Assembly (NCBI GenBank): GCA_033807775.1
Contig: CM066315.1
Coordinates: forward strand, 4,220,501 to 4,284,500
Direction of reading: 5' to 3'
DNA: 64,000 bases
From: Saussurea involucrata
Lineage: Eukaryota; Streptophyta; Magnoliopsida; Asterales; Asteraceae
The notes under the pieces: model-generated
What the model was told of the DNA's origin: nothing
The model's database searches: none
Seen by the model: the letters and a program-made list of their open reading frames with translations, nothing else
Shown: piece after piece, positions 45,728-56,506 of the stretch
How positions within the stretch are numbered: the first letter of the stretch is position 1
How the letters are laid out: each line of letters opens with the position of its first letter
Program-made: the position numbers and the translations under genes

Positions 45728-46122
45728 GAGCATCTCCAATAGCTTCTTCATTTTAAAGAAAATGGAGAATATGGGGATTTTGAGCTATAATTTTGTTCCA
45801 ACAACTTCTCCAAAACTATCTCTAAAAATGGAGAAAGTAGGGGAGAGAATGATTACTAGATGAGAGCATCAAATGAGTTTTTCTCCAAATATGGAGATAA
45901 CCCAAAAAATGATTACTAGATGAGAGCACCAATAGAAATCTTTAAAAATAAATATTTAGAGAGAAATGATATTTTAATAGATGAATGTAATATTTTAATA
46001 TTATAATCAATGTTTGTTTCTCCAAAATGGAAAATCAATTGGAGATGAATGTAATTTTTTAGAGATTTTGACTTTTGGTTCTCCATTTTGGAGAAATTTT
46101 GAAGAATATGTAGGAGATGCTC
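45728..46122. mobile_element. MITE of the GAGCATCTC family
   Basis: The left end GAGCATCTCCAATAGCTTC pairs with the complement of TAGGAGATGCTC. Inner blocks TCTCCAAAATGGAGAA-type are also inverted. A related left end occurs at 33651. A direct repeat of 'atgattactagatgagagcac' lies inside. Confidence 0.6.
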
Positions 46123-46333
46123 TTTTTTTTAAGACAAAGGGGAAAGGACCACTGTCGGGCTTCGACATTGCCATTACCCGGTCGGGTCTCGTTTATATCA
46201 TTAACGACAAAAATATTACAATCTTTGTTAATAGACGACAAGAAAAACGGGGGCATGCTATCAAAATAAACGTTACAATTAAAAGTACATGCATGCCTAG
46301 CCAAAAGGTGGACCGAGCCGTTAGCATTGTGGC

Positions 46334-46802
46334 TAGGGGTGTTAACGAGTCGAGCTACTCGAGCTCGAGCTCGTTTATCTCGAGCCTAATAGCTGTCGAG
46401 CTCGAGTCGATCTCGAACAAAAAATAAAGCTCGCTTAAGTTAACGAGTCGAGCTCTATAATACCGATGTTCGACTCGACTCGTTCGAAAGCTCGATTAAG
46501 CTTTACGAGTCGAGTCGAGCCATTCGAGCATACATTTTTTCGAGCCTCACATATTTATATGTTTACAAGTTATATAATCAAAATATAAAAATTATCGATC
46601 TTGACTACATAAACGAGTTAATCGATCTCGAATTCGAGCTCATAAACGAGCATCGAGCTCGAGCTCGAACATTGAAAAAATAATCGAGCTCGAGCTCGAG
46701 CCCGAATTTGAAAAATTAATCGAGCTCGAGCCTGATATTATTTTTTCGAGCTCGACTCGAATAACTTGCTACTCGACTCGGTTCGGCTCGTTAACACCCC
46801 TA
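46334..46802. mobile_element. hAT-type MITE rich in GAGCTC palindromes
   Basis: An 8-bp target duplication ATTGTGGC flanks it at 46326-46333 and 46803-46810. Perfect terminal repeats are TAGGGGTGTTAACGAG and its complement. The interior is almost wholly built of TCGAGCTCGAGC-type words. Relics of similar composition occur at about 10010-10140. Confidence 0.85.
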
Positions 46803-46963
46803 ATTGTGGCTAATCCAATGGATGGATATAGAGTCTTTCGAGTTAAGGGTGCGTTTAATATCTTTGATTATATCTCCAAACTCCGAGTTGTCGGCGAAAG
46901 AGTCGTAAATCGCATCCACCATAACCTTGGCTTCGGTTTCAAGGATAACATGGCTATCGTACC

Positions 46964-47661
46964 TAGGGGTGAGCATCGGAACTGGGTACCCGCCTTTGGA
47001 ACCGGAACCGCTCTGGAACTGCCGGTTCCAGAACCGGAACCGATGTGATTGGTTCCGGTTCCGGTTCTTAAAATACGGAACCGATTAAGACTGGTTCCGG
47101 TTCTGGTTCTCATTTTTTTGGAACCGTTACCCGCTGGGTACCCGGTCCCGCTATTTAAAAAAAACTATTTATATATTTATTACATTTAAATATTTAATGA
47201 TGTGGTATTAGTTTTGTATCTTTATTAGGTGTTTTATTCGTTTTCATCCAAGTGTTTTATTTGAGGTGTTGACGACTTGACGTAAAGACGTGAATTGTTA
47301 TGGATGTCGTTTTATTGATGTCAAGACTCAATACTCGAGAGTTTCTAATTTATTTATGTAATAATTAGTTTTTATCGGATTATTTTACACCATTTATTGT
47401 ATTTATTACTTTATGTTGGTAGTTTATAGTTTGCAATGGATTAAAATTACAATTTTATTGTATGAATTGGTAAAAAAAATAAAAAAAAAGTTGACATTGG
47501 GTACCCGGAACCGGTCCCGGAACCGCCGGTTCTGGTTCTGGTTCCGAAATATAAAGAACCGATGTAAGCGGTTCCGGTTCCTTCATTCTAGGAACCGCCG
47601 GTTCCGGTTTCGGTTCCGGTTCCATGAATTTTAGCCGGGTACCCGGTTATGCTCACCCCTA
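46964..47661. mobile_element. hAT-type MITE rich in GGTTCC/GGAACC motifs
   Basis: An 8-bp target duplication ATCGTACC flanks it at 46956-46963 and 47662-47669. Terminal repeats are TAGGGGTGAGCAT and its complement. The subterminal parts are built of GGAACCGG and CCGGTTCC words and contain GGGTACCCGG-type palindromes. The middle is AT-rich. Confidence 0.85.
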
Positions 47662-47874
47662 ATCGTACCGGCCCGAAATCCAACTAAGAGCTTCGCGTAT
47701 AGCGATGGCTTCACCTTCTCTAGATGAAGGGAGGAAGTTGCAAGGGGAGGCAAGGGCCGAAATGAAGGCACCCGAGTTGTCGCAGAGGACGGCACCGACC
47801 TCCGCTTTAAAGTTCGATTAAAAAACCGCAAGATCCACATTGCATATGAGAAACCCGCGACGAGGCGGGTGCCA

Positions 47875-48177
47875 ACGGGAGGAGAAGTAAAGTAATCGGA
47901 TTGGGTAATAACTTGCAATATAACTAAAGAACAAGGGGTCTATACGAAAATAACCATAAACCGGTAGTCAACCAAGCTTGGATCACGACCCGAACCATCT
48001 AAACCACAAATTCTTCGCCATGCCTTCTTGCCGGTCTACAGACTTTCCGGTTTTCGTATTTTGTCGCCGACGCATCCCCAAATTCAACCTCCATCTATAT
48101 AAATCCAAACCCTAATCCCCCAACAGTCAATTCACTGAATTCCATTAGTAAAATCACTCATTCATCCGATCACAGCC
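47875..48177 (+). promoter_or_regulatory. 5' flank and leader of the YY1-type gene
   Basis: About 300 bp. The last 75 bp before the ATG (CTATATAAATCC at about 48096, then CAAACCCTAATCCCC) look like a TATA-type box and a plant leader. The TATA assignment is by eye only. Confidence 0.4.
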
Positions 48178-51100
48178 ATGGAGCATCAGTCGTTCCACAA
48201 TCTCTTCGAACGCCGTCCGTTGATCAAGTCCAAAACTCCTGCTGTTAAGTGGTTCAAAGAATGGTAAACCATCTTAATTGTGTTTATATATTGGTATGCA
48301 TACGTTTATATCTGTGATTGTGTATGGAGTATGTGATTGTTTGTTATTTTATAATTCTCAATTGATATGGTTTGGTGGAAATCGAAGGGAGAATTCGTGT
48401 AATAACTTTAGTAAATTAGATATGAAATACGCACCAGATGTTTTTTTATTTTGTATTTGCACTCTGTAGAAACATTTGTTTTCTTCAAATATGTTTTTAT
48501 GCAACTATTAGAAGGGTTGGGTTCCAGTGAGAAGCGACAAATATGGTGAGAATCGTGATAAGTGGTTATCAACCGTTGGATGAGAAATGGACGAACATTA
48601 GGATGAGATGCACCGGGTAAATTCCGTTTCAAGCCGCAATTCATGCGAGGGTATTTGATTAAAAGTGATCATAAGGTTTAAAAGTACTTCTCACACTTCT
48701 CACAAAGAATCACATTTCTCACATGATCCCATGCCACTATTAGAATCAATAACTTTGATGTTCGTTATCGTATCCGACCTTTTACAATTGAACGAAGTAA
48801 CAATATACTGCTTCTCAGGATGTTAAGGATTGCTAGGAGCATATTATCTGTTTGATCGTCGTTCTCCATTAAAGTGTTTTTTTTGTTTATAATTGAACAA
48901 ATGCATTTCTAGCAAGCCAAATCTCTCAATAACCAAAGAAGATAAAACTACTCTAGAAATTCCATTTGAAATGGTCTTATGTAAAGAGGCCGTCCTTGTG
49001 ACTTGAACCCATGACCTTCTAATCACAAAGGAGTAACTTTACCAATTGATCAAGATTCAACGTCTACTTTGGCTGGTTGGACTTGGCCATGGTTACGTTG
49101 TCTTTCAAAATGATGAAGAACAACCTCTTCTGCCGTGTTACATAACATCTAATGTCCTGCTATTATGATTATATCGACAAGACATATTGAATGCCACAAA
49201 AGCAGCTGAAAGTGTCAGCATTTTGGTTTTAACTTCTATGATTCCATTGTCTAATGTTTTATGAGAACCGAGGTTTGATATACCTTCTCTTTTTATTTTC
49301 TTTACCTTAAACTTTTCAGTAACCTATTGAGGATTTTGGTTATTTAGTGAATTTCTGTATAAATGGCATCCAAGCAATTCAATAAATTCTGTTTCAGTTC
49401 TTCATGTGCTGAGTGTATATCTTCTTTCAGTTGTTGCCGACCTTCAGATTAACCTGGTTATTATTCGCCCAGGGTACCCCAGGATGTTGTAGCAACAGGC
49501 GGGAAATGCTTCGTTATGAAATGGGTCACAGGTTAGTAGTCATCCATTAAACGGGCAATACTTTCAAATGCACAAAATTTGTTTTCTTCTACTTTCAACA
49601 AGATTAACAAAGTTCTTTGAATTCCAACTCTCACAAGTAGTTTGATTAAGTGGGCGTGTTATTGCATTTTTCGTAAGTTCCCTTGCACTTATTATTCTTG
49701 TGTTGTGCAACCAGAGGCTCAAATGAAGGCCAAGAAAGAGAAGTCAAAAGATCCAGAATCTGTGCTTGAACCCGAACCCGAACCGACTACTGAAGTTCTT
49801 TTCCTCTGCAGCTACGAAGGCTGTGGGAAAACATTTATCGATGCTGGGGCTTTAAGGAAGCATTCTCATATTCATGGAGAGAGACAGTATATATGCCATT
49901 ATGAAAATTGTGGAAAGGTAATCATCTCTTTTTGTCATCGGAATCTTGATCATGACTTGTTGACATTTTAGTATATTGTTATGCCATTGAAACTTTCGGC
50001 TTATTCTGCAGAAATTTTTGGATAGCTCGAAGTTAAAGAGACATTTTCTTATCCATACAGGCGAGAGAGATTTTATTTGTCCACATGAAGGTTGCGGTAA
50101 GGTGATTACTCTAATGCGAACCAAAAGTTTTATTTTGAAGCATTTTATTTTTCTTTTAGGAGTTCTTGGACCTTCTTATATTATGCAACTTCTAGGTGCT
50201 TTCTGCTCACCTGTTATATTTAGAAATTGGTTTTGGGTGGCGGTAAAAACAAAATTACAATTTTATAAATACCATTTATTTACGTCCATATTCTTGCAGG
50301 CATTCTCGTTGGATTTTAACCTGAGGTCACACATGAAGACGCATTCTCAAGAGAATTATCATATCTGCCCATACCAAGAATGTGGCAAGAGATATGCTCA
50401 TGAATACAAGTTAAAGAATCACATTATGTCTCATCATGAAAAGGTTCGATCATTACTTTAGCTTCGTATTTACCGTTACTATTGATGTGCATCAAGGGTG
50501 CATTTGGTACACGGTACAAAAAGAAGTTGTCCCGCGTTTGGCATGACATTAGACTGGGACGAGACAGATACTGAGTGGGACAAAAATGCATTTTTTTTCT
50601 TTCCCACCAAAATAGTTGGAACAAAAATCAGCAAGATGGACAAGGTTGGTAAATTACTAAACTACCCCTGTCAACTTAAATGGAAGTTGTCAGAAACAGC
50701 CATTCCCACTTAGTGATTTCACCTTTTAGCCATTTTTCTAAGCATTTTCCCAAAATAGCCATACTTTATGCAGGAACTCTACGCAGACAATTTTTGTGCG
50801 TAAAGTGTGGTTTTTCTTTTAAAAAATAAATAAAAAGTTTACGCAGACCATATGTCTTTGCTTAATTATTTTTTTTAAAGAAAAACCATAATTAAAAAAG
50901 AAAAATGGACTGCCTAAAGTTTATACGTAAAGTATGGCTATTTTCGGAAAATGCTTAGGAAAATGGCTAAAAGGTGAAATCACTCAATGGGGATGGCTAT
51001 TTCTGGCAATTTCCCCAATTTAAAACCTTAAAACCTTCCGTAGTTCTTTCACCTGCTTACCACACTTCTCTTTGTCCAGTCTTGTCTGCGTACCATATGC

Positions 51101-51821
51101 ACCGTAGTGACCACCATCAAGTTAATATTTAGATAAATGTGTATCGAAACTAGTCATGGCTAGATAGATATTATTGGTGTGATTATTAATCTTGTATGTA
51201 TGTAACTAGTTAAAAGGATATTTTTGTCTTTCAAAATTCCAGCAGAACAGCAATAACAACATGATTGAAGTGGCGCCCAAGTACGTCCAGGTCCAACCTG
51301 TCGAAAAACCTCCTCCCAAGCCACAAAAGGCGGTGGCAACCGCCACTTACGCCACCGCATCATCAGACCGCCCTTACGCCTGTCCATATGAAGGATGCGA
51401 AAAGGCTTACATCCATGAATACAAGCTCAACCTCCATTTAAGAAGAGAGCACCCTGGCCATTTCCCCGACGATAATCCCAAAAACGCCCGTAACAAAAAC
51501 AACGATACCGACATGGATGCTGGCAGTGACCATGACGGATACGCAGTGAAACGTGGAAACGCCAAATCCCAGAAACAGAGCCGGACAAAACCCAACATAA
51601 AGCTTCCGCCTGCGAAAGCTGTGAAGCGCAAGCAGCCACCACCACCACCACCTGCTGCGGCCGCTAAGAAGCAGCCGTGGCCGGTGGTTAAAGAGGTGCG
51701 GGAGGAGGAAGACAGTGAAGAGACTGAAGAAGATCGCGGCGACAACGGTGAGGATGGATGGAGGTACGGCGGTGGTGATGATAACGACGATGACGATGAA
51801 GAGACCGAGTACGAAGACTAG
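48178..51821 (+). CDS. YY1: C2H2 zinc-finger transcription factor, plant YY1 type
   Basis: Six plus-strand exons, 48178-48263, 49473-49531, 49715-49917, 50012-50101, 50300-50443 and 51243-51821, join in frame to 1161 nt and 386 residues. That is close to my recollection of Arabidopsis YY1. The start MEHQSFHNLFERRPLIKSKTP and the KTPAVKWFKEWVPQDVVATGGKC block are typical of the family. Five C2H2 fingers follow: CSYEGCGKTF..., CHYENCGKKF..., CPHEGCGKAF..., CPYQECGKRY... and CPYEGCEKAY.... Four exon joints fall at or near finger borders. The C-terminal third is disordered, with basic, Pro-rich and finally strongly acidic stretches (EETEEDRGDNG to EETEYED). Arabidopsis YY1 works with Mediator in abscisic-acid responses and can act both ways on transcription (family knowledge). 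Intron 1 holds a MITE and a SINE, intron 5 a Tourist-like MITE. Confidence 0.92.
48512..48735. mobile_element. Inverted-repeat element in YY1-type intron 1
   Basis: It matches 14633-14855 in left (GGGTTCCAGTGAGAAGCG), middle (GTGGTTATCAACCGTTGGATG, AATTCATGCGAGGG) and right (ACTTCTCACACTTCTCAC) parts. Two genes in the window thus carry the same element in intron 1. Confidence 0.65.
48955..49055 (-). mobile_element. Truncated tRNA-derived SINE in YY1-type intron 1
   Basis: On the minus strand, a box-A-like TTGATCAATTGGTAAAG is followed by box-B-like GGGTTCAAGTC and then GGCCTCTTTACATAAGACC. This last block resembles the body of the plant Au SINE family. The 3' part is missing or diverged. Confidence 0.6.
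50495..51105. mobile_element. Tourist-like MITE in YY1-type intron 5
   Basis: Ends are GGGTGCATTTGGTACACGG and the complement of GTCTGCGTACCATATGCACC. The interior holds a second inverted pair around GCTAAAAGGTGAAATCAC (about 50710-51000), so two foldback units may be nested. Confidence 0.65.
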
Positions 51822-52565
51822 TCTCTTAGCGTGGACCGTGCTACAGGGGAAAATATTAGTTTGGTCCATGGAGTAGGGAGTAAAATATTTTTGGTTACCA
51901 TGCATGCTATATGATTTGTTAAATTTTTTATTTTGTAAATTTTAAATAAGGAGAAAGAAAAAGAAAAAAGATCATGACCTGTTTAACCATGTTGGTTCTA
52001 GTCAAGATAACCTACTAGAAATAGAATTTGGATTCCATATTTATGTATTTTTTTTAGTGCAAGGATATTGAAATCCTTTTTAATCCCTTTCTAAAAGAAT
52101 ATAGTAATTGTGCATATACATAGAGGGGAAATTAGGTTTGATTGTTTTCCATTGCAAATTAGGGTACAAAAGTCTTGTGTGTCTCATTTTATGAATAATA
52201 TATTTGAAATCTTTACAACATTCATAATGAATATCTTGTGAATGTTCGGGACATGTAACGAGCTCTCGTTTGTTCCTTGAATTGCAATGGAAGTCAGGTT
52301 CACAACAGAACCTATATATATCTATATATATAAAAGATCGTGTGAAAATAAGAGTTAAGGTGACAATTGTAAGAAGAAATTTGGACCCTTGATCATTTTT
52401 AGTTAGTGTTGATAGAATGGTTCATATATATTAAGTTCCAAAATAACTCATGAATTAACTTAGAATGGTATTTTCGATTGATCTTCAATTATGATTGATC
52501 TAAGGGTGGGGATCCTTTCTTACTCTTCTCACGATACTATTATTACTACCGGAAACCAACTCTCT
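51822..52565. other. 3' flank of the YY1-type gene
   Basis: Probable 3' untranslated sequence to about 52100, then AT-rich DNA. 52316-52420 (TATATCTATATATATAAAAGATCGTGTG and on; 'ttgatcattttta') resembles 62560-62640, so an unclassified repeat end is present. No gene is seen. Confidence 0.4.
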
Positions 52566-52641
52566 CTCTTTTTCTTTCTATATATATATATATATATATA
52601 TAGGCCATGGATATATATATATATATATATATAGGCCATGG

Positions 52642-52659
<18 letters not shown>

Positions 52660-52677
<18 letters not shown>

Positions 52678-52921
52678 GAGGTTCAAGGGAAAACCTCAAA
52701 AAAAGGGAAATCAAGGAACATCCTGGTAGCCCTTCATCCGGACGGTATGCACTTGTGCATATAGATAAATTAGGCTATTTTTTTTGGTTTTTATGCACTT
52801 GTGCATTATGCATTTGTGCATATGCACGAGTGCATGTTACAAATTACCTGTATGCACAAGTGCATACCGTCCGGATGAAGGGCTATCAGGGTGTTTTCCG
52901 TTTATTTAAGGTTTTCCCATG

Positions 52922-52923
<2 letters not shown>
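52660..52923. mobile_element. MITE with TGCACTTGTGCA-type repeats, copy 1
   Basis: The left end GGTTCAAGGGAAAACCTC and TTCATCCGGACGGTATGCAC pair with inverted right counterparts ending GGTTTTCCCATGAA. The middle is made of ATGCACTTGTGCAT-like units. TA tracts flank it. Related copies lie at 53206-53467 and 59647-59876. Confidence 0.7.
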
Positions 52924-52956
<33 letters not shown>

Positions 52957-53159
52957 GCGTTTCATTTGCAAACCAAGCCATTTGTACAAACTATACAAAT
53001 AAAATCACATGCAATTTCAAAACACGGTCATAGTAAGGGTGTGCAAGCAACTTGGCTCGCAACAAGTCGTGTGAATCATATGTGATTTTAATCACATGTG
53101 ATTCGATTGTTCTCGTATTCTCTTATTTGGTTATTGTTCTCGTATGAACCTCATACATA

Positions 53160-53205
<46 letters not shown>

Positions 53206-53466
53206 TGGGTCAGGTTCAAGGAAAAAACCTTAAAAAAACGGAAAACTGAAGAACACCTGGTAGTCCTTCATCTGGACAGTATGCACTTGTGCATACAAAA
53301 AATTTGTGACATGCACACGTGCATATGCACAAGTGCATGATGCACTTGTGTAAAAAACCCAAAAAAAAACACAATTTACATGTACGCACAAGTGCATACT
53401 GTCCAGATGAAATGTCCCTTGAGTGTTCTTCAATTTTCCATTTTTTTAGATTTCCCTTTGAATATC

Positions 53467-53467
<1 letters not shown>
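53206..53467. mobile_element. MITE with TGCACTTGTGCA-type repeats, copy 2
   Basis: The left end GGTTCAAGGAAAAAACC and the CATCTGGACAGTATGCAC block are inverted at the right (GCATACTGTCCAGATG). TA/CT tracts are on both sides. Frames on either strand are Cys- and His-rich only because of the repeats. Confidence 0.7.
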
Positions 53468-53527
<60 letters not shown>

Positions 53528-53530
<3 letters not shown>

Positions 53531-54295
53531 AGAGGTTCAAATGAGAAGTGCAAGTTTTTTGAGAAATAGAGAAGTGATTTTGGCCATTTATTCGGTCAAG
53601 ATCGGCGACTTTGACCGAGAAGCAGCGGATAATTCCTCGCGCGGTCTACACATGATAAGGGGCAGTTTCGTAAAAATACGTGGGACGAGTTCATATATGA
53701 ATCTGTGTGATTCATATATGAACCTTTGTAATTCACATATAAACTCTTTTTAACTAATTCATATATGAACCTTTGTGATTCATATATAAATCAGTTAATT
53801 TGTTCATATGAGAAGTAGTTAAAAAAAATTCATGTATGAATCACAAAGGTTCATATATGAACACAAAGGTTCATATATGAATTAGTTAAAAAAATTCATA
53901 TATGAATCACAAAGGTTCATATATGAATCAGTTAATTTGTTCAATTGATTCATATATGAACCTACAGTTAATTAGTTTTATATATATTAAACACAAAAGT
54001 TCATATATGAATCACAAGATTCATATATGAATTAGTTATAAAGAGTTCATATATGAATTACAAAGGTTCATATATGAACGTATAGTTCATATGTGAATCA
54101 CACAGATTCATATATGAACTCAGTCCGTGTTTTTTGTAAAAGTTACGAAATTGTCCTTCTATTTTTGTAACAGCCGCAACTTTTGACAAGTCAAAGCCGC
54201 AAATTTTGACCAATTATAACTATATTGACCGAATAAATGGCCAAGATCACTTCTCTATTTCTCAAAAAATTTGCACTTCTCATTTTAACCTAAGG

Positions 54296-54297
<2 letters not shown>
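53528..54297. mobile_element. Palindrome-array element A
   Basis: Inverted ends of about 70 bp carry GAGAAGTGCAA, AATAGAGAAGTGAT and GGCCATTTATTCGGTCAA. The interior (about 53690-54120) contains about a dozen exact TTCATATATGAA palindromes plus variants, spaced by short words such as CACAAAGG and TTAGTTAA. It has no coding capacity and (TA)n on both sides. Confidence 0.8.
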
Positions 54298-54334
<37 letters not shown>

Positions 54335-54339
54335 GGTTT

Positions 54340-55525
54340 AGGGGCCATTCAAGGGATAACTAATTAGTTTGTGGTAACTGTAAGAACCAATTTCAGTCAC
54401 AAATCAAACGATAAATTAGGAAATTAATAATTATGGTAATTTAATTTAAATTTTCAATTAAAAGGCATTTTGGGTATTTTAAAAATATCCTCTCTCCTCT
54501 CTCCGACGAAAACCAGTTACACAATAGCCATTGTAATACCCAAAACAAATATATACCATTGTGATATCAATTGCAATACCCATTGTGATACCGCTGTAAA
54601 ATCCACTAACACCCAATATGATACTCATTGTGATACCCATTGTGATACTCCAAGAACATCTGTGATACCAATGTGATACCCTTAAGAACATAACGAAACT
54701 AAAGAAAAAAACATAATTTGATACACTTAGTAAACAATACCACATGATATTTTGTGATACACTTCGTAGAAAAAGAAAATACATTGTGACACTCTATTGT
54801 TATACCAGATGTGATACCCACTGTACGTTGTTGTGATACCCAGATCTGTTTCTGGGGTAGAGATAGAGAGGCGGACAAGATGAGGTTGACATACCGTTGA
54901 TGATAATGGCATCATTTTGTGGTCGACCAGCGGACAAGAGGCGATGGTGGTGGCGTCGTTTGATGGTGCAGACGAGAGAGAGGGAGGCGGAAAGAGAGAT
55001 GGAGTCGTAGGGATGTGCTGACGAGAGAGAGGGGGCGGAAGGAGGGAGGTGGACGAGAGAGAGGGAGGCGCCGGCGACCGGCGATGGCTGTCGGCTGTGG
55101 AGGTGGGCGGCTGTCGGCTAGGGGTGACTTCAAGAGAGATGGCGTCGTTTGATGTTGCAGCCGAGAGAGAGGGAGGCGGAAAGAGAGATGGAGTCGTTTG
55201 ATGGTGCAGACGAGAGAGATGGAGGCGCCGGCGACCGACGATGGCTGCCGGCAGTGGAGGTGGGCGGCTACCGGCTGGGGGTGACTTCAAGAGAGATGGT
55301 GGCTGGTGGCGATGGGAAGGAGAAATGTGTGGGATGAAAAGTGAAATTAGGGTTTCTCTTATTTTTAAAACACTTATAAGTATGAGTTGTTACATAAATC
55401 AAATTACCAATTTGCCCTTATTTTTATTTTTGGAAGTAACATTAATTATTTTAAATGTGTGGCTCACATTGGTTCTTACAGTTACCACAAACTAAATAGT
55501 TCTTATTTGATTAAGCCCATAATGG
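54340..55525. mobile_element. Non-autonomous inverted-repeat element with GA-rich cargo
   Basis: Inverted ends of about 45 bp carry TAGTTTGTGGTAACTGTAAGAACCAAT. The interior includes 'gtgataccc' repeats (about 54530-54840) and a GA-rich block (54900-55320) with direct repeats of about 90 bp (GAGAGATGGNGTCGTTTGATG; GAGAGAGGGAGGCGG). This gives a Pro-, Ser- and His-rich minus frame of low complexity. It may be captured genic DNA of unknown source. Confidence 0.6.
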
Positions 55526-55766
55526 TTTATTAGTCCTTGTTGTTTAGGTGACACTGGTTTTTTTTGTATTAAATCAAAGACGCGTTCATAAGGACTTAAA
55601 ATGTCCTTTTTGATTCTAGTTTGGTGGGTTACATTGAATGTTGTTGACACACTATCGTTTCTTCTCAAGTACGTACTACCTGATTGTGGATCAATAATTG
55701 ACTGTGAAATTACCTATCTACCCCTCACACACAGAATAATGATCAATCTGTCTCTTCTAAACGGCT

Positions 55767-55798
<32 letters not shown>

Positions 55799-55801
<3 letters not shown>

Positions 55802-56492
55802 TTAGGTTCATTTGAGAAGTCTAAATATTTTGAAAAATAGAGAAGTGATCGTGACTCTTCGATTAAATGCGCTGATTTTGAACACGGAAGGGTATTTTGG
55901 TAATTAGTCATCCCGTTTACAAAAAACACGGGCTGAGTTCATATATGAATCTGTGTGATTCACATATGAACTATACGTTCATATATGAACCTTTGTAATT
56001 CACATATGAACTCTTGATAACTAATTCATATATGAATCTTGTGATTCATATATGAACCTTTGTGTTTCATATATTTACATATAAACTTTTTTTAACTAAT
56101 TCATATATGAACCTTTGTGTTCATATATGAACCTTAATGATTTATATATGAATTTTTTAACTAATTCTCATATGAACAAATTAACTGATTTATATATGAA
56201 TCACAAAGGTTCATATATGAATTAGTTAAAAATATTTTATATGTAAATTACAAAGGTTCATATATGAACACAAAGGTTCATATATGAATCACACAAATTC
56301 ATATATGAACCTGTCCCGCGTATTTTTTACGAAACTACCCTAAATACCCCTGAGCGTCGTTTATTAATTAATGTGGACGCGCGCATTAATCAGGTGTAAC
56401 GCGAATTTCTTGACCGTGGATTATTTAATCCAATGGATATGATCACTTCTCTATTTCTCAAAATATTTAGACTTCTCAATTGAACCCTTCCC
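55799..56492. mobile_element. Palindrome-array element B
   Basis: Ends GTTAGGTTCATTTGAGAAGTC and the complement of GACTTCTCAATTGAACCC, then AAATAGAGAAGTGATC inverted. The interior (about 55935-56315) is an array of TTCATATATGAA units. The DNA beside the ends, such as GCGTATTTTTTACGAAACTACCC, is shared with copy C. Confidence 0.8.
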
Positions 56493-56506
56493 TATATATA
56501 TATATA

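Larger units (their letters stand above)
46123..47874 (-). pseudogene. LINE-type RNase H (RVT_3) pseudogene split by two hAT MITEs
   Basis: Minus-strand coding blocks join across two insertions: NVDLAVF with a stop at 47820-47818, then SNFKAEVGAVLCDNSGAFISAL and REGEAIAIREALSWI up to 47670; then SHVILETEAKVMVDAIYD and FGDIIKDIKRTLNSKDSISIHWIS (46963-46811); then NANGSVHLLARHAC (46325-46286). The order NVD...GVLxD...E...LExD...NxxAHxLAR is that of the RNase H domain at the end of plant LINEs. One Asp is replaced (LETE). An A run on the minus strand (46130-46123) may be the LINE tail. The interrupting elements are 46964-47661 and 46334-46802. Confidence 0.75.

Noticed and set aside
51407..51905. 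Three minus-strand frames with Ser, Gly and Cys runs
   Set aside because: They are antisense shadows of the last exon of the YY1-type gene.
53600..54120. CRISPR-like array of regular palindromes
   Set aside because: Spacing is irregular, spacers are not unique and the sequence is plant nuclear DNA with no cas genes. The repeats belong to a transposon family.
54727..55290. 187-codon minus frame rich in Pro, Ser and His
   Set aside because: Low-complexity translation of direct GA-rich repeats inside a transposon; no domain seen.
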